Notes: generated by a model from the sequence alone, not told the origin. Shown: positions 1-8,455, numbered from the stretch's first letter. The stretch is 64,000 nucleotides of DNA from Flavobacterium panacis (GCF_024649945.1 NZ_JANKMS010000001.1:1054001-1118000), one strand, 5' to 3'. Made by a program: numbers and translations.

Positions 1-437
1 TGGCTTCATTTACAAAAGAAATATCTTTTCGTTGGTCAGATCTTGACCCAAATTTTCACGTTCGTCACAGTGCTTATTATGATTTTGGTGCACAACATCG
101 TATCGAAATCCTAGAAGAATTGGGCTTGACATTAAAAGTAATGCAAACACAAGGTTTTGGTCCAGTATTATTTAGAGAAGAATGTGTCTTTAGAAAAGAA
201 TTAAAGCTTTCAGACAAAATATTTATTCATACCAAAACATCAAAAATGAAAGCTGATGCTTCTCGCTGGTCCATCATTCACGAATTTAGAAGAGAAGACG
301 ACACTCTTTGCGCCACTATTACAGTTGATGGTGCGTGGATGGATACAAAACTTCGTAAACTAGCTTCTCCTACTCCTGAAATTGCAATTCAGGCTTTGAG
401 CATTTTCCCGAAAAGTGATGATTTTGTTGGTTTGTAA
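1..437 (+). CDS. Acyl-CoA thioesterase, hotdog fold (5' end at window edge)
   Basis: Hotdog-fold thioesterase of the 4-hydroxybenzoyl-CoA thioesterase/YbgC type, expected to hydrolyse acyl-CoA thioesters in the cytosol. The frame is open from base 3, and the first bases read tg-gct, so the ATG most likely begins one base before the window and only that base is missing. The N-terminus carries the family pattern RWSDLDPNFHVRHSAYYDF, with the Asp expected at the active site in SDLDPN. The rest (about 144 aa in total) has the usual hotdog length. A start at the TTG at 120 would remove the catalytic segment and is rejected. The true substrate is unknown. A small lipoprotein gene follows 12 bp downstream. 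Confidence 0.85.
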   Translation, partial: ASFTKEISFRWSDLDPNFHVRHSAYYDFGAQHRIEILEELGLTLKVMQTQGFGPVLFREECVFRKELKLSDKIFIHTKTSKMKADASRWSIIHEFRREDDTLCATITVDGAWMDTKLRKLASPTPEIAIQALSIFPKSDDFVGL

Positions 438-449
438 AACAAGAAACAA

Positions 450-833
450 ATGAAATATTCGATCACATATTTATTCTTTCTGTTTCTTTTTCTGAGTTGT
501 GAATCATCTTTTAAAACTCCAAAAGAAACTGTTGTTGCTTATATAGCTGCTACAAATCGCTTTGACATAAAAAATGCAGAAAAACTACTAATTCCAACTC
601 CAGCAAACAAACTCAATCTGGAAACGCTTAAAAAGATGGAAAAAAGTCTTCCTGATGATCAGAAAGCTAGATTTTTGAATAAAGAAAAAAATGCCGAATA
701 TTTTGAAAAAACAATAACAGATTCGACTGCCCAAATTATAGTTACTCCAAATCAAGAGGTAGTTTTTACTATGGAATTTAATCTGAAGAAAGTAAATAAC
801 AAATGGCTAATCGAATCTGTTATCTCTCATTAA
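450..833 (+). CDS. Small lipoprotein, NTF2/DUF4878-like
   Basis: 127-aa predicted lipoprotein. A hydrophobic signal segment (residues 5-15) ends in the lipobox LFLSC, with the acylated Cys at about residue 17. The mature part starts with a helix rich in Ala and Val and then shows an IVTPNQEVVFTMEFNL beta segment and a final NNKWLIESV strand. That layout resembles DUF4878 and other NTF2-like lipoproteins of Bacteroidota, but the family call is a guess from general shape. It sits 12 bp after the thioesterase gene and is probably co-transcribed with it. Function unknown. Confidence 0.7.
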   Translation: MKYSITYLFFLFLFLSCESSFKTPKETVVAYIAATNRFDIKNAEKLLIPTPANKLNLETLKKMEKSLPDDQKARFLNKEKNAEYFEKTITDSTAQIIVTPNQEVVFTMEFNLKKVNNKWLIESVISH

Positions 834-880
834 AATTGTACATTTTACGCCACATAATGAATTTTAATAAAACATAGAAG

Positions 881-912
881 CTTAGCATCTTAGAAACTCA
901 GAAGCTAAAAAA
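881..912 (+). repeat. 8-bp-period intergenic array
   Basis: Four octamers in register with consensus CTTAGNAN, lying directly before the mechanosensitive channel gene. It belongs to the dispersed octamer-array family described in the findings (other members at 10463, 12408, 12507, 21038, 32696, 57282 and elsewhere). Confidence 0.6.
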
Positions 913-921
913 AACAACCTT

Positions 922-1785
922 ATGATTGATTATATAAAAGATTTTAGAATCGGTATTTTTATTACCATAATTGCTATTGTAACTATTCTTCTAGGTGCAT
1001 TAACAGACCGTATTCTTCGTTATTTTTTATATCGCAAACTAAGCAACAAAGAATATGATGCGACGGGATTTAGGTTTTTAAAACATTTAGTCATAACTGT
1101 AATTTACATTTTGGGTTTTGCCTTTGCTTTAATTCAAATCCCCGAATTTAAAATCATTGGACATTCTTTTTTAGCTGGTGCAGGAGTTATTTCGCTTGTT
1201 GCTGGTTTGGCTTCACAACAAGCACTGAGTAATATTGTGAGTGGTATTTTTTTAGTGATTTTCAAACCTTTTAAAATCAATGATAAAATCACAATCAACA
1301 ACTTTGTTGGAACGGTTGAAGATATCAACCTAAGACAAGTTGTTTTAAAAGATGCCGAAAATAACCGAATTATAATTCCTAATTCTGTCATAAGTGCGCA
1401 AATTATTGTCAACACCAATATGCACGATACCAAATGCTGCAAAATAATCGAAATTGGAATTGGTTACGAATCTGATCTAGAAAAAGCATTAGAAATAATG
1501 AAAGAAGAAATCGCCAAACATCCATTATTTATTGATACTCGAACTGCTGAAGCTAAAAAAGAAAAAACACCTTTGGTAATTGCACGCGTCGTGGCTCTGG
1601 CTGACTCCAGCGTTACTTTAAAAGCATGGGCTTGGGCCAAAAATTCTACCGACGGATTTGTGATGTACTGTGATTTATTGCAAAGTATAAAAAAGAAATT
1701 TGACGAAAATAATATTGACATTCCATATCCACAGCGTGTTATTACTTTAAAAAACAGCGATTTTAAAAGTTCAGATCAAAAATAA
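922..1785 (+). CDS. Mechanosensitive ion channel, MscS family
   Basis: 287-aa small-conductance mechanosensitive channel. Two hydrophobic helices (about residues 9-30 and 52-75) are followed by the Gly/Ala-rich pore helix AGAGVISLVAGLASQQALSNIVSGIFLVI, here split by eye as residues 86-114. Next come the MscS beta domain (KPFKINDKITINNFVGTVED, then RIIIPNSVISAQII) and an alpha/beta C-terminal domain ending near residue 280. It should act in the inner membrane as an osmotic safety valve. The gene ends 4 bp before the next start, so the two are probably co-transcribed. The MscS assignment is strong; the channel subtype is not resolved. Confidence 0.9.
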   Translation: MIDYIKDFRIGIFITIIAIVTILLGALTDRILRYFLYRKLSNKEYDATGFRFLKHLVITVIYILGFAFALIQIPEFKIIGHSFLAGAGVISLVAGLASQQALSNIVSGIFLVIFKPFKINDKITINNFVGTVEDINLRQVVLKDAENNRIIIPNSVISAQIIVNTNMHDTKCCKIIEIGIGYESDLEKALEIMKEEIAKHPLFIDTRTAEAKKEKTPLVIARVVALADSSVTLKAWAWAKNSTDGFVMYCDLLQSIKKKFDENNIDIPYPQRVITLKNSDFKSSDQK

Positions 1786-1789
1786 TATC

Positions 1790-2632
1790 ATGAAAATTTC
1801 AGAAAGAAATCCAATTCAGACTTCACACCTCTTTCCTGTTCTGGATCAGTTATTACTTGATCTTTTAAAATCATTAACAGAAGAAGAATGGCAGAAACAA
1901 ACCGTTGCAAAAAAATGGCTAGTCAAAGATATTGCGTCTCATTTATTAGATGGAAATCTGAGAACATTATCTATTTCGAGAGATAAATACTTTGGAGAAA
2001 TTCCTGAAAATATAAATTCATACAGCGATTTAATCAATTTTTTAAATCAGCTGAATATGACTTGGACAAATGCTACAAAAAGATTGAGTCCAGCTGTCTT
2101 AATCAATTTATTAGAATCCACCGGAAAAGAGTTTTGCGAACATATACAATCTTTAAATCCGTTAGAAAATGCTGTTTTTTCTGTTGCTTGGGCTGGCGAA
2201 GAAACTTCGTTAAACTGGTTTCATATTGCCCGTGAATACACCGAAAAATTCCTGCATCAACAACAAATTAGAGACGCTGTTGGAAAACAGGCACTTTTTA
2301 CTAAAGAATTATTTTATCCATTTATAAATACCTTCGCTCAAGCTTTACCTCATACTTACAGAGAAACAAAAGCTCCAGTAAATACCATTGTAACCTTGAT
2401 TGTCAATACAGAAATTGGCGGACAATGGAGTATTATCAAAAAAGAAAACGATTGGCAATTTGTAGATTCTTTTGAAGAAAAGGCAACTTCAATTATAAAA
2501 ATTAATCCACAAGATGCTTGGCTTTTATTTTCCAAAGGAATGACGCCAAATGATGCATTAGAAAAAGTAGAAATTACAGGAAATGAAGATCTTGGCAGAA
2601 TAGCCTTGAACATTATTGCTGTAATGGCTTAA
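1790..2632 (+). CDS. Maleylpyruvate isomerase N-terminal/DinB-like protein
   Basis: 280-aa cytosolic protein whose N-terminal half looks like the mycothiol-dependent maleylpyruvate isomerase N-domain (DinB-like four-helix bundle). It shows the segment TVAKKWLVKDIASHLLDG, whose His is a typical metal ligand of the fold, and a second His in NWFHIAREYTEKFLHQQQ, as seen in DinB relatives. The C-terminal 90 residues resemble an SCP2-like sterol-carrier region, which commonly follows this domain. Flavobacteria do not make mycothiol, so the substrate and thiol partner are unknown. It starts 4 bp after the MscS gene. Confidence 0.65.
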   Translation: MKISERNPIQTSHLFPVLDQLLLDLLKSLTEEEWQKQTVAKKWLVKDIASHLLDGNLRTLSISRDKYFGEIPENINSYSDLINFLNQLNMTWTNATKRLSPAVLINLLESTGKEFCEHIQSLNPLENAVFSVAWAGEETSLNWFHIAREYTEKFLHQQQIRDAVGKQALFTKELFYPFINTFAQALPHTYRETKAPVNTIVTLIVNTEIGGQWSIIKKENDWQFVDSFEEKATSIIKINPQDAWLLFSKGMTPNDALEKVEITGNEDLGRIALNIIAVMA

Positions 2633-2678
2633 TTTTTAACTCAATCGCTATTTTGAGATAACTTTCAGTCTGTATTTT

Positions 2679-2709
2679 TTGGTTTTAAAAATGCATAGCG
2701 GTAATTTTA
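2679..2709 (+). promoter_or_regulatory. Candidate sigma-A promoter for alpha/beta hydrolase
   Basis: TTG at 2679-2681, a 20-bp spacer, then TAATTTTA at 2702-2709, a 7-of-8 match to the Bacteroidota -7 box TAnnTTTG. A transcript would begin near 2713, about 25 nt before the start codon at 2738. Confidence 0.4.
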
Positions 2710-2737
2710 TAATTCTTAATAAAAAAACCGTTTCTAG

Positions 2738-3727
2738 ATGAAAACCTTAAAACTCCTTATACTTTTATTACCTGTTTTTGGTTTGGCACAAGAACAGAAA
2801 ATCAAGCAATTAGATATTAATTTAACGAATTACGAATATCCGTTTCCGGTTCAGTTTTTAGAATTGAGTAATCAGAGGCAAACTTTGAAAATGGCTTATA
2901 TGGATATTAAGCCTGATAATTACAACAATAAAAACATTCTACTGTTTCACGGAAAAAATTTCAACGGTGCTTATTGGGAAACGACTATAAAAGCATTAAC
3001 AAAAGAAGGTTTTAGAGTAATTGTTCCCGATCAAATTGGCTTTGGAAAATCGACAAAACCAGATAATTTTCAATATACTTTTCAGCAATTAGCAGAAAAC
3101 ACCAAAAAACTTTTAGATCATTTCGGAATCGAAAAAACAACTGTTTTAGGTCATTCTATGGGCGGAATGCTGGCAAGTCGTTTTGCTCTGATGTATCCTC
3201 AAACTACTGAAAAATTAGTTTTAGAAAATCCGATTGGGTTGGAAGACTGGAAATTAATCGTTCCTTACAAACCAGTTGACTGGTGGTACGAATCGGAATT
3301 AAAACAAAATTACGAAGGCATAAAAAAATACCAAATGGCGAATTATTACGACGGAAAATGGAACGCCGATTATCAAAAATGGGCAGAATTAGGAGCTGGC
3401 TGGACAACCGCTCCAGATTATAATAAAGTCGCCTGGAATTCGGCTCTTCTGTACGATATGATTTTCACACAGCCCGTTTTGTATGAATTCAAAAACATCA
3501 AAAGTCCGACACTTTTAATAATTGGAACGAGAGATAAAACGGCTTTAGGAAAACCTCTTGTTGCTGCAGAAGTACAAAAAACAATGGGAAATTATGCCGA
3601 ATTAGGCAAAACAACTCAAAAGGCAATTCCAAACTCTAAATTGGTCGAAATTCCAAATACAGGACATTTGCCACATATTGAATCTTTTGATTCGTTTATA
3701 AAAGCATTAATCGTATTTTTGAAATAA
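2738..3727 (+). CDS. Secreted alpha/beta hydrolase
   Basis: 329-aa alpha/beta-fold hydrolase. A short signal peptide (residues 1-17, ending FGLAQ) implies export to the periplasm. The oxyanion-side motif LFHGKNFNG comes first, then PDQIGFGKS, the nucleophile elbow GHSMGG (Ser near residue 141), a late Asp in LLIIGTRDKTA and a final His in IPNTGHLPHIE, which complete a Ser-Asp-His triad. Substrate cannot be read from sequence; relatives include esterases, haloalkane dehalogenase-like enzymes and proline iminopeptidases. A long hairpin (3740-3825) follows and probably ends the transcript. Confidence 0.88.
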   Translation: MKTLKLLILLLPVFGLAQEQKIKQLDINLTNYEYPFPVQFLELSNQRQTLKMAYMDIKPDNYNNKNILLFHGKNFNGAYWETTIKALTKEGFRVIVPDQIGFGKSTKPDNFQYTFQQLAENTKKLLDHFGIEKTTVLGHSMGGMLASRFALMYPQTTEKLVLENPIGLEDWKLIVPYKPVDWWYESELKQNYEGIKKYQMANYYDGKWNADYQKWAELGAGWTTAPDYNKVAWNSALLYDMIFTQPVLYEFKNIKSPTLLIIGTRDKTALGKPLVAAEVQKTMGNYAELGKTTQKAIPNSKLVEIPNTGHLPHIESFDSFIKALIVFLK

Positions 3728-3739
3728 AAACTTTTTTGA

Positions 3740-3830
3740 TTTGCTACGAATTACACCAATTTATACGAATTAATTTTTCTTGAATTAAACAAAAATTAGT
3801 GCTAATTCGTGTAATTCGTGGCAAAAAAAA
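3740..3830. terminator. Long inverted repeat, probable terminator/REP-like element
   Basis: Arms at 3740-3756 and 3809-3825 are complementary over 17 bp with one T-G mismatch. Inner segments are partly self-complementary, and the right arm is followed by a run of A, so a T run sits on the minus strand and before the left arm. The recurring phrase 'ttcgtgtaattcgtgg' suggests a dispersed element rather than a simple terminator. Confidence 0.55.
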
Positions 3831-3853
3831 CGAACTTAAAACTATATAAAATT

Positions 3854-4243
3854 ATGTTTACAATAGAACAAATAAAAGAAGCACATTCGAAAGTAAAATC
3901 TGGAGCAGATTTTCCAAATTATATTCAGGATCTAATCATTTTAGGTGTAAAAGGTTATGACACTTACGTGAAAGACGGAAGTGTTGTGTATTATGGATTA
4001 AATAATTACACGGCAGAAGCAGAAGAAAAATATCCTGAAATAAAAGTAGCCGATTTTCCAAACAAAGAACTTTTTATAGAAAATCTGGTAAAACATCAGC
4101 ATGGCGAAACCGATTATATGACTTTCTGTAATCATTGTGCGCAAGCAGGAATTGCAAAATGGCGCGTTGATATCGTAGAAATGACTTGTACCTATTTTGA
4201 TAAATCTGAAAATGAGATTTTGATTGAAAAAATTCCAAGCTAA
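3854..4243 (+). CDS. DUF1398 family protein
   Basis: 129-aa cytosolic protein recognised as DUF1398 by the opening FTIEQIKEAHSKVKSGADFP, the segment GVKGYDTYVKDG and the C-terminal HCAQAGIAKWRVDIVEMTC. Members are small and widespread with no assigned reaction; some are labelled phage envelope-like without strong evidence. An in-frame ATG exists at 3818, but it lies inside the upstream inverted repeat and adds 12 residues unlike the family, so 3854 is preferred. It ends 9 bp before the sulfurtransferase gene, suggesting one transcript. Confidence 0.7.
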   Translation: MFTIEQIKEAHSKVKSGADFPNYIQDLIILGVKGYDTYVKDGSVVYYGLNNYTAEAEEKYPEIKVADFPNKELFIENLVKHQHGETDYMTFCNHCAQAGIAKWRVDIVEMTCTYFDKSENEILIEKIPS

Positions 4244-4252
4244 AAGTTAAAA

Positions 4253-5107
4253 ATGGCTACTGCAATTTCTCCCTTGATTACCGCACAAGAATTAATTGAA
4301 GTCAATTCAGATTCTGCAATCATTTTACTTGATGCTCGAGCTGGTGCAAACACTTTTGAAAATTATCAAAAAGAACATTTAAAAGGCGCTCGTTTTGTTG
4401 ATTTAAATCGTGATTTGGCATCTATTCCAGAAAATCCCACAAATGGCGGAAGACATCCTTTGCCTTCTCCCGAAGAATTTGCAAAAACACTTTCAACTTT
4501 AGGAATTTCGCCTACAGATCATATTGTAGTTTATGATGATAAAAATGGCTCAAACTTCGCAGCCAGATTCTGGTGGATGATGCGTGCCATTGGACATGAG
4601 AAAATTCAGGTTTTAAATGGCGGTTATCAAACGGCAATTCAAGCTGGTTTTCCAACAAATTCTGGAAACGAGACTTTTGAAAAAACAGCATATCCTTCGC
4701 AAAAATGGGAATTGGCTTTAGCCGATATAAATGAAGTCGAAAAAGCCCGTAAAAACGATCAAAACATTGTAATTGATGTTCGAGACAAAAACAGATTTGA
4801 CGGACTGACAGAACTCTTGGATTTAATTGCTGGTCATATTCCTGGAGCAATCAATGTTCCGTTAACTGAAAATTTAGATGAAAACGGGCTCTTTAAATCT
4901 TCTGAAGAATTAGCCCAAAAATATAAATCTATAATTGGAGATAAAAAAGACGAAAACATAATCATACATTGCGGATCTGGAGTTACGGCCTGCCATACGT
5001 TATTAGCAATGGATTACGCTGGACTTCCAATCCCGAAACTCTATGTGGGTTCTTGGAGCGAATGGTCTCGTAATGACCGCGAAATGGCAACAAAAAAATC
5101 AGAATAA
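4253..5107 (+). CDS. Sulfurtransferase, tandem rhodanese (3-mercaptopyruvate/thiosulfate type)
   Basis: 284-aa two-domain rhodanese. The N-terminal inactive-type domain (about 1-145) contains VDLNRDLASIP and FAARFWWMMRAIGH. The C-terminal domain carries the catalytic loop CGSGVTA with Cys at about residue 240. The loop sequence CGSGVT is typical of 3-mercaptopyruvate sulfurtransferase, whereas classical thiosulfate rhodanese has CRKGVT. It should move sulfane sulfur to cyanide or thiols in the cytosol. Length fits the family exactly. It follows the DUF1398 gene by 9 bp. Confidence 0.9.
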   Translation: MATAISPLITAQELIEVNSDSAIILLDARAGANTFENYQKEHLKGARFVDLNRDLASIPENPTNGGRHPLPSPEEFAKTLSTLGISPTDHIVVYDDKNGSNFAARFWWMMRAIGHEKIQVLNGGYQTAIQAGFPTNSGNETFEKTAYPSQKWELALADINEVEKARKNDQNIVIDVRDKNRFDGLTELLDLIAGHIPGAINVPLTENLDENGLFKSSEELAQKYKSIIGDKKDENIIIHCGSGVTACHTLLAMDYAGLPIPKLYVGSWSEWSRNDREMATKKSE

Positions 5108-5114
5108 AACCTTA

Positions 5115-5169
5115 TTTAGCAACAGATTAAAAAGATTAATCTTTGGAACCTTATTAATCTTTGGCTAAA
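5115..5169. terminator. Hairpin downstream of sulfurtransferase gene
   Basis: Outer arms TTTAGC (5115-5120) and GCTAAA (5164-5169), and inner arms AAAGATTAAT (5131-5140) and ATTAATCTTT (5153-5162), pair perfectly, with internal loops between them. A run of A follows. It may be a terminator or a dispersed palindromic element. Confidence 0.45.
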
Positions 5170-5194
5170 AAAATATTCAAAATTCAACAATACA

Positions 5195-6433
5195 ATGCAA
5201 CACTGGGATATACTTTTATCAAATCAGGTAAACAAAAAAAAACTAATAGACAACATATTAAATGGCGAAGCAACTGGAGAATTAGCCGTTTTTAACAATC
5301 AAAAAGGAATTCTTTTCTCAGATATTTCAATTGAGAAATTCATCGAAAAAGAATTTCAATATGACAGCGTTGAAGCTTCAACTTCAAACAGACAATTACG
5401 AACTTTTTCTTCGGGCGAACGTAAAAAAGAGTTCTTAAAATACTGTATCAACCAAAAACCAGATTTCATCATTTTTGATAATCCTTTTGATCATTTAGAT
5501 CAGGCTTCGAGAGTAGTTTTAGCTGATTCCTTAAAAGATCTGACGAATGATATTGCGATTATTCAGCTTTTAAATCGTACCGTTGATGTACTTGAATTTG
5601 TCCCTAATAAAGCTCAAATCAAAGACAACACATTCGAACTGCATCCATTTGTCAAAAGCGAAAGTCATTTCAAAACATTAAATACAACTGCTATTCCAAA
5701 AGCAACCGAAGTGTATATGTTTCCAGAAAACACACTAATTAGACTGGAAAATGTTTCTGTAAGTTATGATGAAAGAAAGATTCTTGACAACATTTCATGG
5801 ACAATAAAACAAGGCGAATTCTGGCAGTTAATTGGTCCAAACGGTTCTGGGAAAAGTACTATTTTATCTTTAGTTACAGGAGATAATCCGAAAGGTTTTG
5901 GGCAAGATTTATTCCTATTCGGAAGAAAAAAAGGAACTGGAGAAAGCGTCTGGGACATCAAAAAACAAATCGGAATCTACACAACCGCAATGATGGATTT
6001 GTTTCAAAAAGGCCATACTTTAGAACAAATGATATTATCAGGATTCTTTGACCAAATCGGACTTTACACAGAACCTACAACACATCAAAAAAATATTGTA
6101 ACGCAATGGCTGGAAGTAATCGAAATGGCACATTTGCGTAAAAAACGTTTCATTGATCTTTCCGTCGGACAACAGAGAGTCGGACTAATTGTTCGTGCCG
6201 TTTTAAAACATCCACCATTATTAATTCTAGACGAACCTGTAGAAGGATTAGACGACGAAAACGTAGATTTGGTAATTCAACTAATCAATACCATCAAACA
6301 AGAAACAAATGTATCTATTCTCTATGTTTCCCACCGAATAGAACAAGGTCTTGCTCCTACTTCTGTTTTCGAACTTTTACCATCGGAAACTGGATCAATC
6401 GGAAAAATAAAATATCATTCAGAATCAAATTAA
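5195..6433 (+). CDS. ModF-like ABC ATPase with degenerate first domain
   Basis: 412-aa soluble protein with two ABC ATPase halves. The second half (from about residue 182) is complete: Walker A GPNGSGKS, signature LSVGQ (Val for the usual second Gly), Walker B LLILDEP and a switch His in YVSHR. The first half lacks any Walker A; only a signature-like FSSGE and a Walker-B-like FIIFDNP remain. Relatives are annotated as ModF/PhrA molybdate ABC ATPases, but no membrane subunit lies nearby, so a transport role is doubtful. Terminated by the hairpin at 6491. Confidence 0.8.
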   Translation: MQHWDILLSNQVNKKKLIDNILNGEATGELAVFNNQKGILFSDISIEKFIEKEFQYDSVEASTSNRQLRTFSSGERKKEFLKYCINQKPDFIIFDNPFDHLDQASRVVLADSLKDLTNDIAIIQLLNRTVDVLEFVPNKAQIKDNTFELHPFVKSESHFKTLNTTAIPKATEVYMFPENTLIRLENVSVSYDERKILDNISWTIKQGEFWQLIGPNGSGKSTILSLVTGDNPKGFGQDLFLFGRKKGTGESVWDIKKQIGIYTTAMMDLFQKGHTLEQMILSGFFDQIGLYTEPTTHQKNIVTQWLEVIEMAHLRKKRFIDLSVGQQRVGLIVRAVLKHPPLLILDEPVEGLDDENVDLVIQLINTIKQETNVSILYVSHRIEQGLAPTSVFELLPSETGSIGKIKYHSESN

Positions 6434-6490
6434 AAAAAAAATAGAAAATGTGGCAATTAGAAAATTTGATAATGTGTAAAATTCAAAATA

Positions 6491-6522
6491 AAAAATGCTC
6501 CTTATAGGAGCATTTTTTATTT
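6491..6522. terminator. Bidirectional rho-independent terminator
   Basis: Twelve-bp perfect stem (6491-6502 with 6506-6517) around a 3-nt loop, with T runs on both strands. It separates the convergent ABC ATPase (+) and rluD (-) genes and can serve both. Confidence 0.9.
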
Positions 6523-6570
6523 TATTTCATTCAAGAAATTATCTAATTTTCAAATTGACACATTATCTAA

Positions 6571-7614
6571 TTAATTCTCTTCATCGGTATTATGCGACTT
6601 CACATAATTCTGCCATTTCTCGATACAATCTTTAAAATCCTGAGGTAGTTCTGTATCAAAACGCATCAATTCACCAGTATTCGGATGAATAAATCCAAGC
6701 GTTTTAGCATGCAGCGCCTGACGAGGTAAAGCTTTAAAACAGTTTTCTATAAATTGTTTGTACTTTGTAAAAGTCGTTCCTTTCAAAATCAAGTGGCCTC
6801 CGTAACGTTCATCGTTAAACAACGGATGTCCAATATGTTTCATGTGTGCACGAATCTGGTGTGTTCTTCCTGTTTCTAGTTTACAAGAAATAAGCGTCAC
6901 ATAACCAAAACGTTCCAAAACTTTATAATGTGTAATGGCAGGTTTACCTATTTCAGGATCATCAAAAACCGCCATTTGCATACGGTCTTTCAAATGTCTT
7001 GCAAGGTTTCCTTCAATTGTACCGCTGTCTGCCACTACATTTCCCCAAACAAGAGCAATATACTCACGTTCGGTTGTTTTAGCCTCAAATTGCTTTGCTA
7101 AATGCGTCATAGCGGCTTCTGTTTTGGCTACAACCAAAAGACCAGAAGTATCTTTATCAATTCGATGCACCAAACCTGGGCGTTCACTTGAGTTCATTGG
7201 CAGATTATCAAAATGATGTGCCAAAGCGTTTACCAAAGTTCCGGTATAATTTCCGTGACCCGGATGCACAACCATTCCAGGCTCTTTATTAATCAACAAA
7301 AGGGCATCGTCTTCATAAACAATATTCAACGGAATATCTTCAGGAAGAATATGATTTTCAAATGGTGGATGCGACAACATAACCGTTATCACATCAAAAG
7401 GTTTTACTTTATAATTTGATTTTACCGGAATATCATTTACAAAAATGTTTCCATTAGTCGCCGCATTCTGAATTTTATTTCTTGTGGCATTCGGAATCAA
7501 ATACATTAAATATTTGTCAATACGCAAAAACGCTTGACCTTTTGGGACTTCAAATCTGTAATGTTCGAATAATTCGTCTTCCAGATCTAAATTTTCTTCA
7601 ATATTATTGTTCAT
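6571..7614 (-). CDS. rluD: RluD-family 23S rRNA pseudouridine synthase
   Basis: 347-aa pseudouridine synthase of the RluA/RluD family. An N-terminal S4 RNA-binding domain (about 20-85, FLRIDKYLMYLIPNATRNKI) is followed by the catalytic domain with HRIDKDTSGLLVVAK, which includes the nucleophilic Asp (about residue 155), and by the downstream TGRTHQIRAHM motif. Expected to modify uridines in helix 69 of 23S rRNA; the exact position specificity is inferred from family resemblance only. Its start overlaps the end of the upstream PASTA gene by 11 bp, so the two are translationally linked. Confidence 0.88.
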   Translation of the reverse strand: MNNNIEENLDLEDELFEHYRFEVPKGQAFLRIDKYLMYLIPNATRNKIQNAATNGNIFVNDIPVKSNYKVKPFDVITVMLSHPPFENHILPEDIPLNIVYEDDALLLINKEPGMVVHPGHGNYTGTLVNALAHHFDNLPMNSSERPGLVHRIDKDTSGLLVVAKTEAAMTHLAKQFEAKTTEREYIALVWGNVVADSGTIEGNLARHLKDRMQMAVFDDPEIGKPAITHYKVLERFGYVTLISCKLETGRTHQIRAHMKHIGHPLFNDERYGGHLILKGTTFTKYKQFIENCFKALPRQALHAKTLGFIHPNTGELMRFDTELPQDFKDCIEKWQNYVKSHNTDEEN

Positions 7615-8224
7615 CTTGTGGGTTTTCTACAGGCGCCGCAGTACTATCTGTCGCCTGGCTTTCATCTACATAACTCGCTTTTCCGTCTCCTAAAACCAAG
7701 TCGATTTTAGACGCTTTCAAAACGCGGTCTCCTACTTTTAAGTTTCTACCTTTCAAACGCATTTCCAAAACCATATCTTTTCCAAGATTCGGAATATACG
7801 TAATCGTTCCGAGCTCAAGACCTAACGCCTTTAAAGTTGGCACAGCCTCACGGTATGTTTTTTCAATTAAATCAGGAATTTTAACTGATGAAAAACCTGA
7901 TGCATTAATTTTAATGTATATTTTTCTTCCCACTTTTACCTTTGTTCCAGGAAGTGGATCTTGCTCAACAACACTATATTTAGGGAATTCACTTCTGTAA
8001 TCAACACTGTCTAATAGAACATAATCTAAATCCAGTTCGTCTAATTTTTGTTCTACTTGCTCCTCAGTTAGTTTTGATAAATTCGGAACAGCAATTTCAT
8101 GTCCATGATCAGTTGTAAAAGTCAACCAATGCATAAATAAATAACCAATAACTGCAATAATCGCAGCGGCAGCAAGCAATTGTAGAAAAAAAACTCGGCT
8201 TGTTAAATACTGACGTAAACTCAT
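7604..8224 (-). CDS. PASTA-domain membrane-anchored protein
   Basis: 206-aa protein with a short cytoplasmic start, one transmembrane helix (about residues 9-31) and two to three PASTA repeats outside. These show as VPNLSKLTEEQVEQKL, VVEQDPLPGTKVKVGRKI and IPDLIEKTYREAVPTLKALGLE. PASTA domains bind peptidoglycan fragments in Gram-positive kinases and PBPs. Here there is no kinase or transpeptidase domain, so it is a free-standing periplasmic PASTA protein. Lying divergently beside ddl (cell-wall precursor synthesis) fits an envelope role. It overlaps rluD by 11 bp. Confidence 0.85.
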   Translation of the reverse strand: MSLRQYLTSRVFFLQLLAAAAIIAVIGYLFMHWLTFTTDHGHEIAVPNLSKLTEEQVEQKLDELDLDYVLLDSVDYRSEFPKYSVVEQDPLPGTKVKVGRKIYIKINASGFSSVKIPDLIEKTYREAVPTLKALGLELGTITYIPNLGKDMVLEMRLKGRNLKVGDRVLKASKIDLVLGDGKASYVDESQATDSTAAPVENPQDEQ

Positions 8225-8244
8225 AAATTTATTTTTAGTAGCGA

Positions 8245-8252
8245 CAAAGATA
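8245..8252 (-). promoter_or_regulatory. -7 promoter box for PASTA-rluD
   Basis: The minus strand reads TATCTTTG, an exact match to TAnnTTTG. Predicted transcript start is near 8241, about 16 nt before the start codon at 8224. The upstream TTG is only 13 bp away, shorter than usual. Confidence 0.5.
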
Positions 8253-8302
8253 AAGTATTTCGTTTCAAAAAAAATGATAATTTTGTTTAAAACAGAGATC
8301 TC

Positions 8303-8345
8303 TTGGAATTTGGACTCAAGCGATAGCGAACAGGCGAAGCAATTT
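8303..8345 (+). repeat. Dispersed 43-bp repeat, copy A
   Basis: A 43-bp segment that recurs at 20283-20325 with three mismatches. Its core AGCGATAGCGAA is found again on the opposite strand at 20958-20982. It lies in the 321-bp divergent spacer between the PASTA gene and ddl. Confidence 0.75.
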
Positions 8346-8370
8346 CAAAATTTGATTTTTTATTTTTCAG

Positions 8371-8455
8371 GAGCTGATTCCTGCTATCCGCTATATCTTT
8401 TATGGTGAACCCCACCATAAAAGGATGTCGCTTCTATCAGGGCTAGGGCACTCGG
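8371..8455. repeat. Structured repeat element with three nested stems, copy 1
   Basis: Nested complementarity: AGC-TGAT (8372-8378) with ATCA-GG-GCT (8436-8444), ATCC with GGAT, and a perfect 10-bp hairpin TTTTATGGTG (8398-8407) / CACCATAAAA (8413-8422). The conserved outer words CTATCCGC and GCTTCTATC reappear, reverse-complemented, at 18771-18818 with a different inner hairpin. It fills most of the spacer before ddl, which otherwise shows only AT-rich DNA with 7-bp AAACTTN repeats near 8495-8520. Confidence 0.6.

Noticed and set aside
3818..3853. Upstream start for the DUF1398 gene
   Set aside because: The extra 12 codons are part of the inverted repeat at 3740-3825 and unlike the family N-terminus.
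6935..7419. Plus-strand frames opposite rluD
   Set aside because: Shadows of the rluD coding strand; no start context or homology features.
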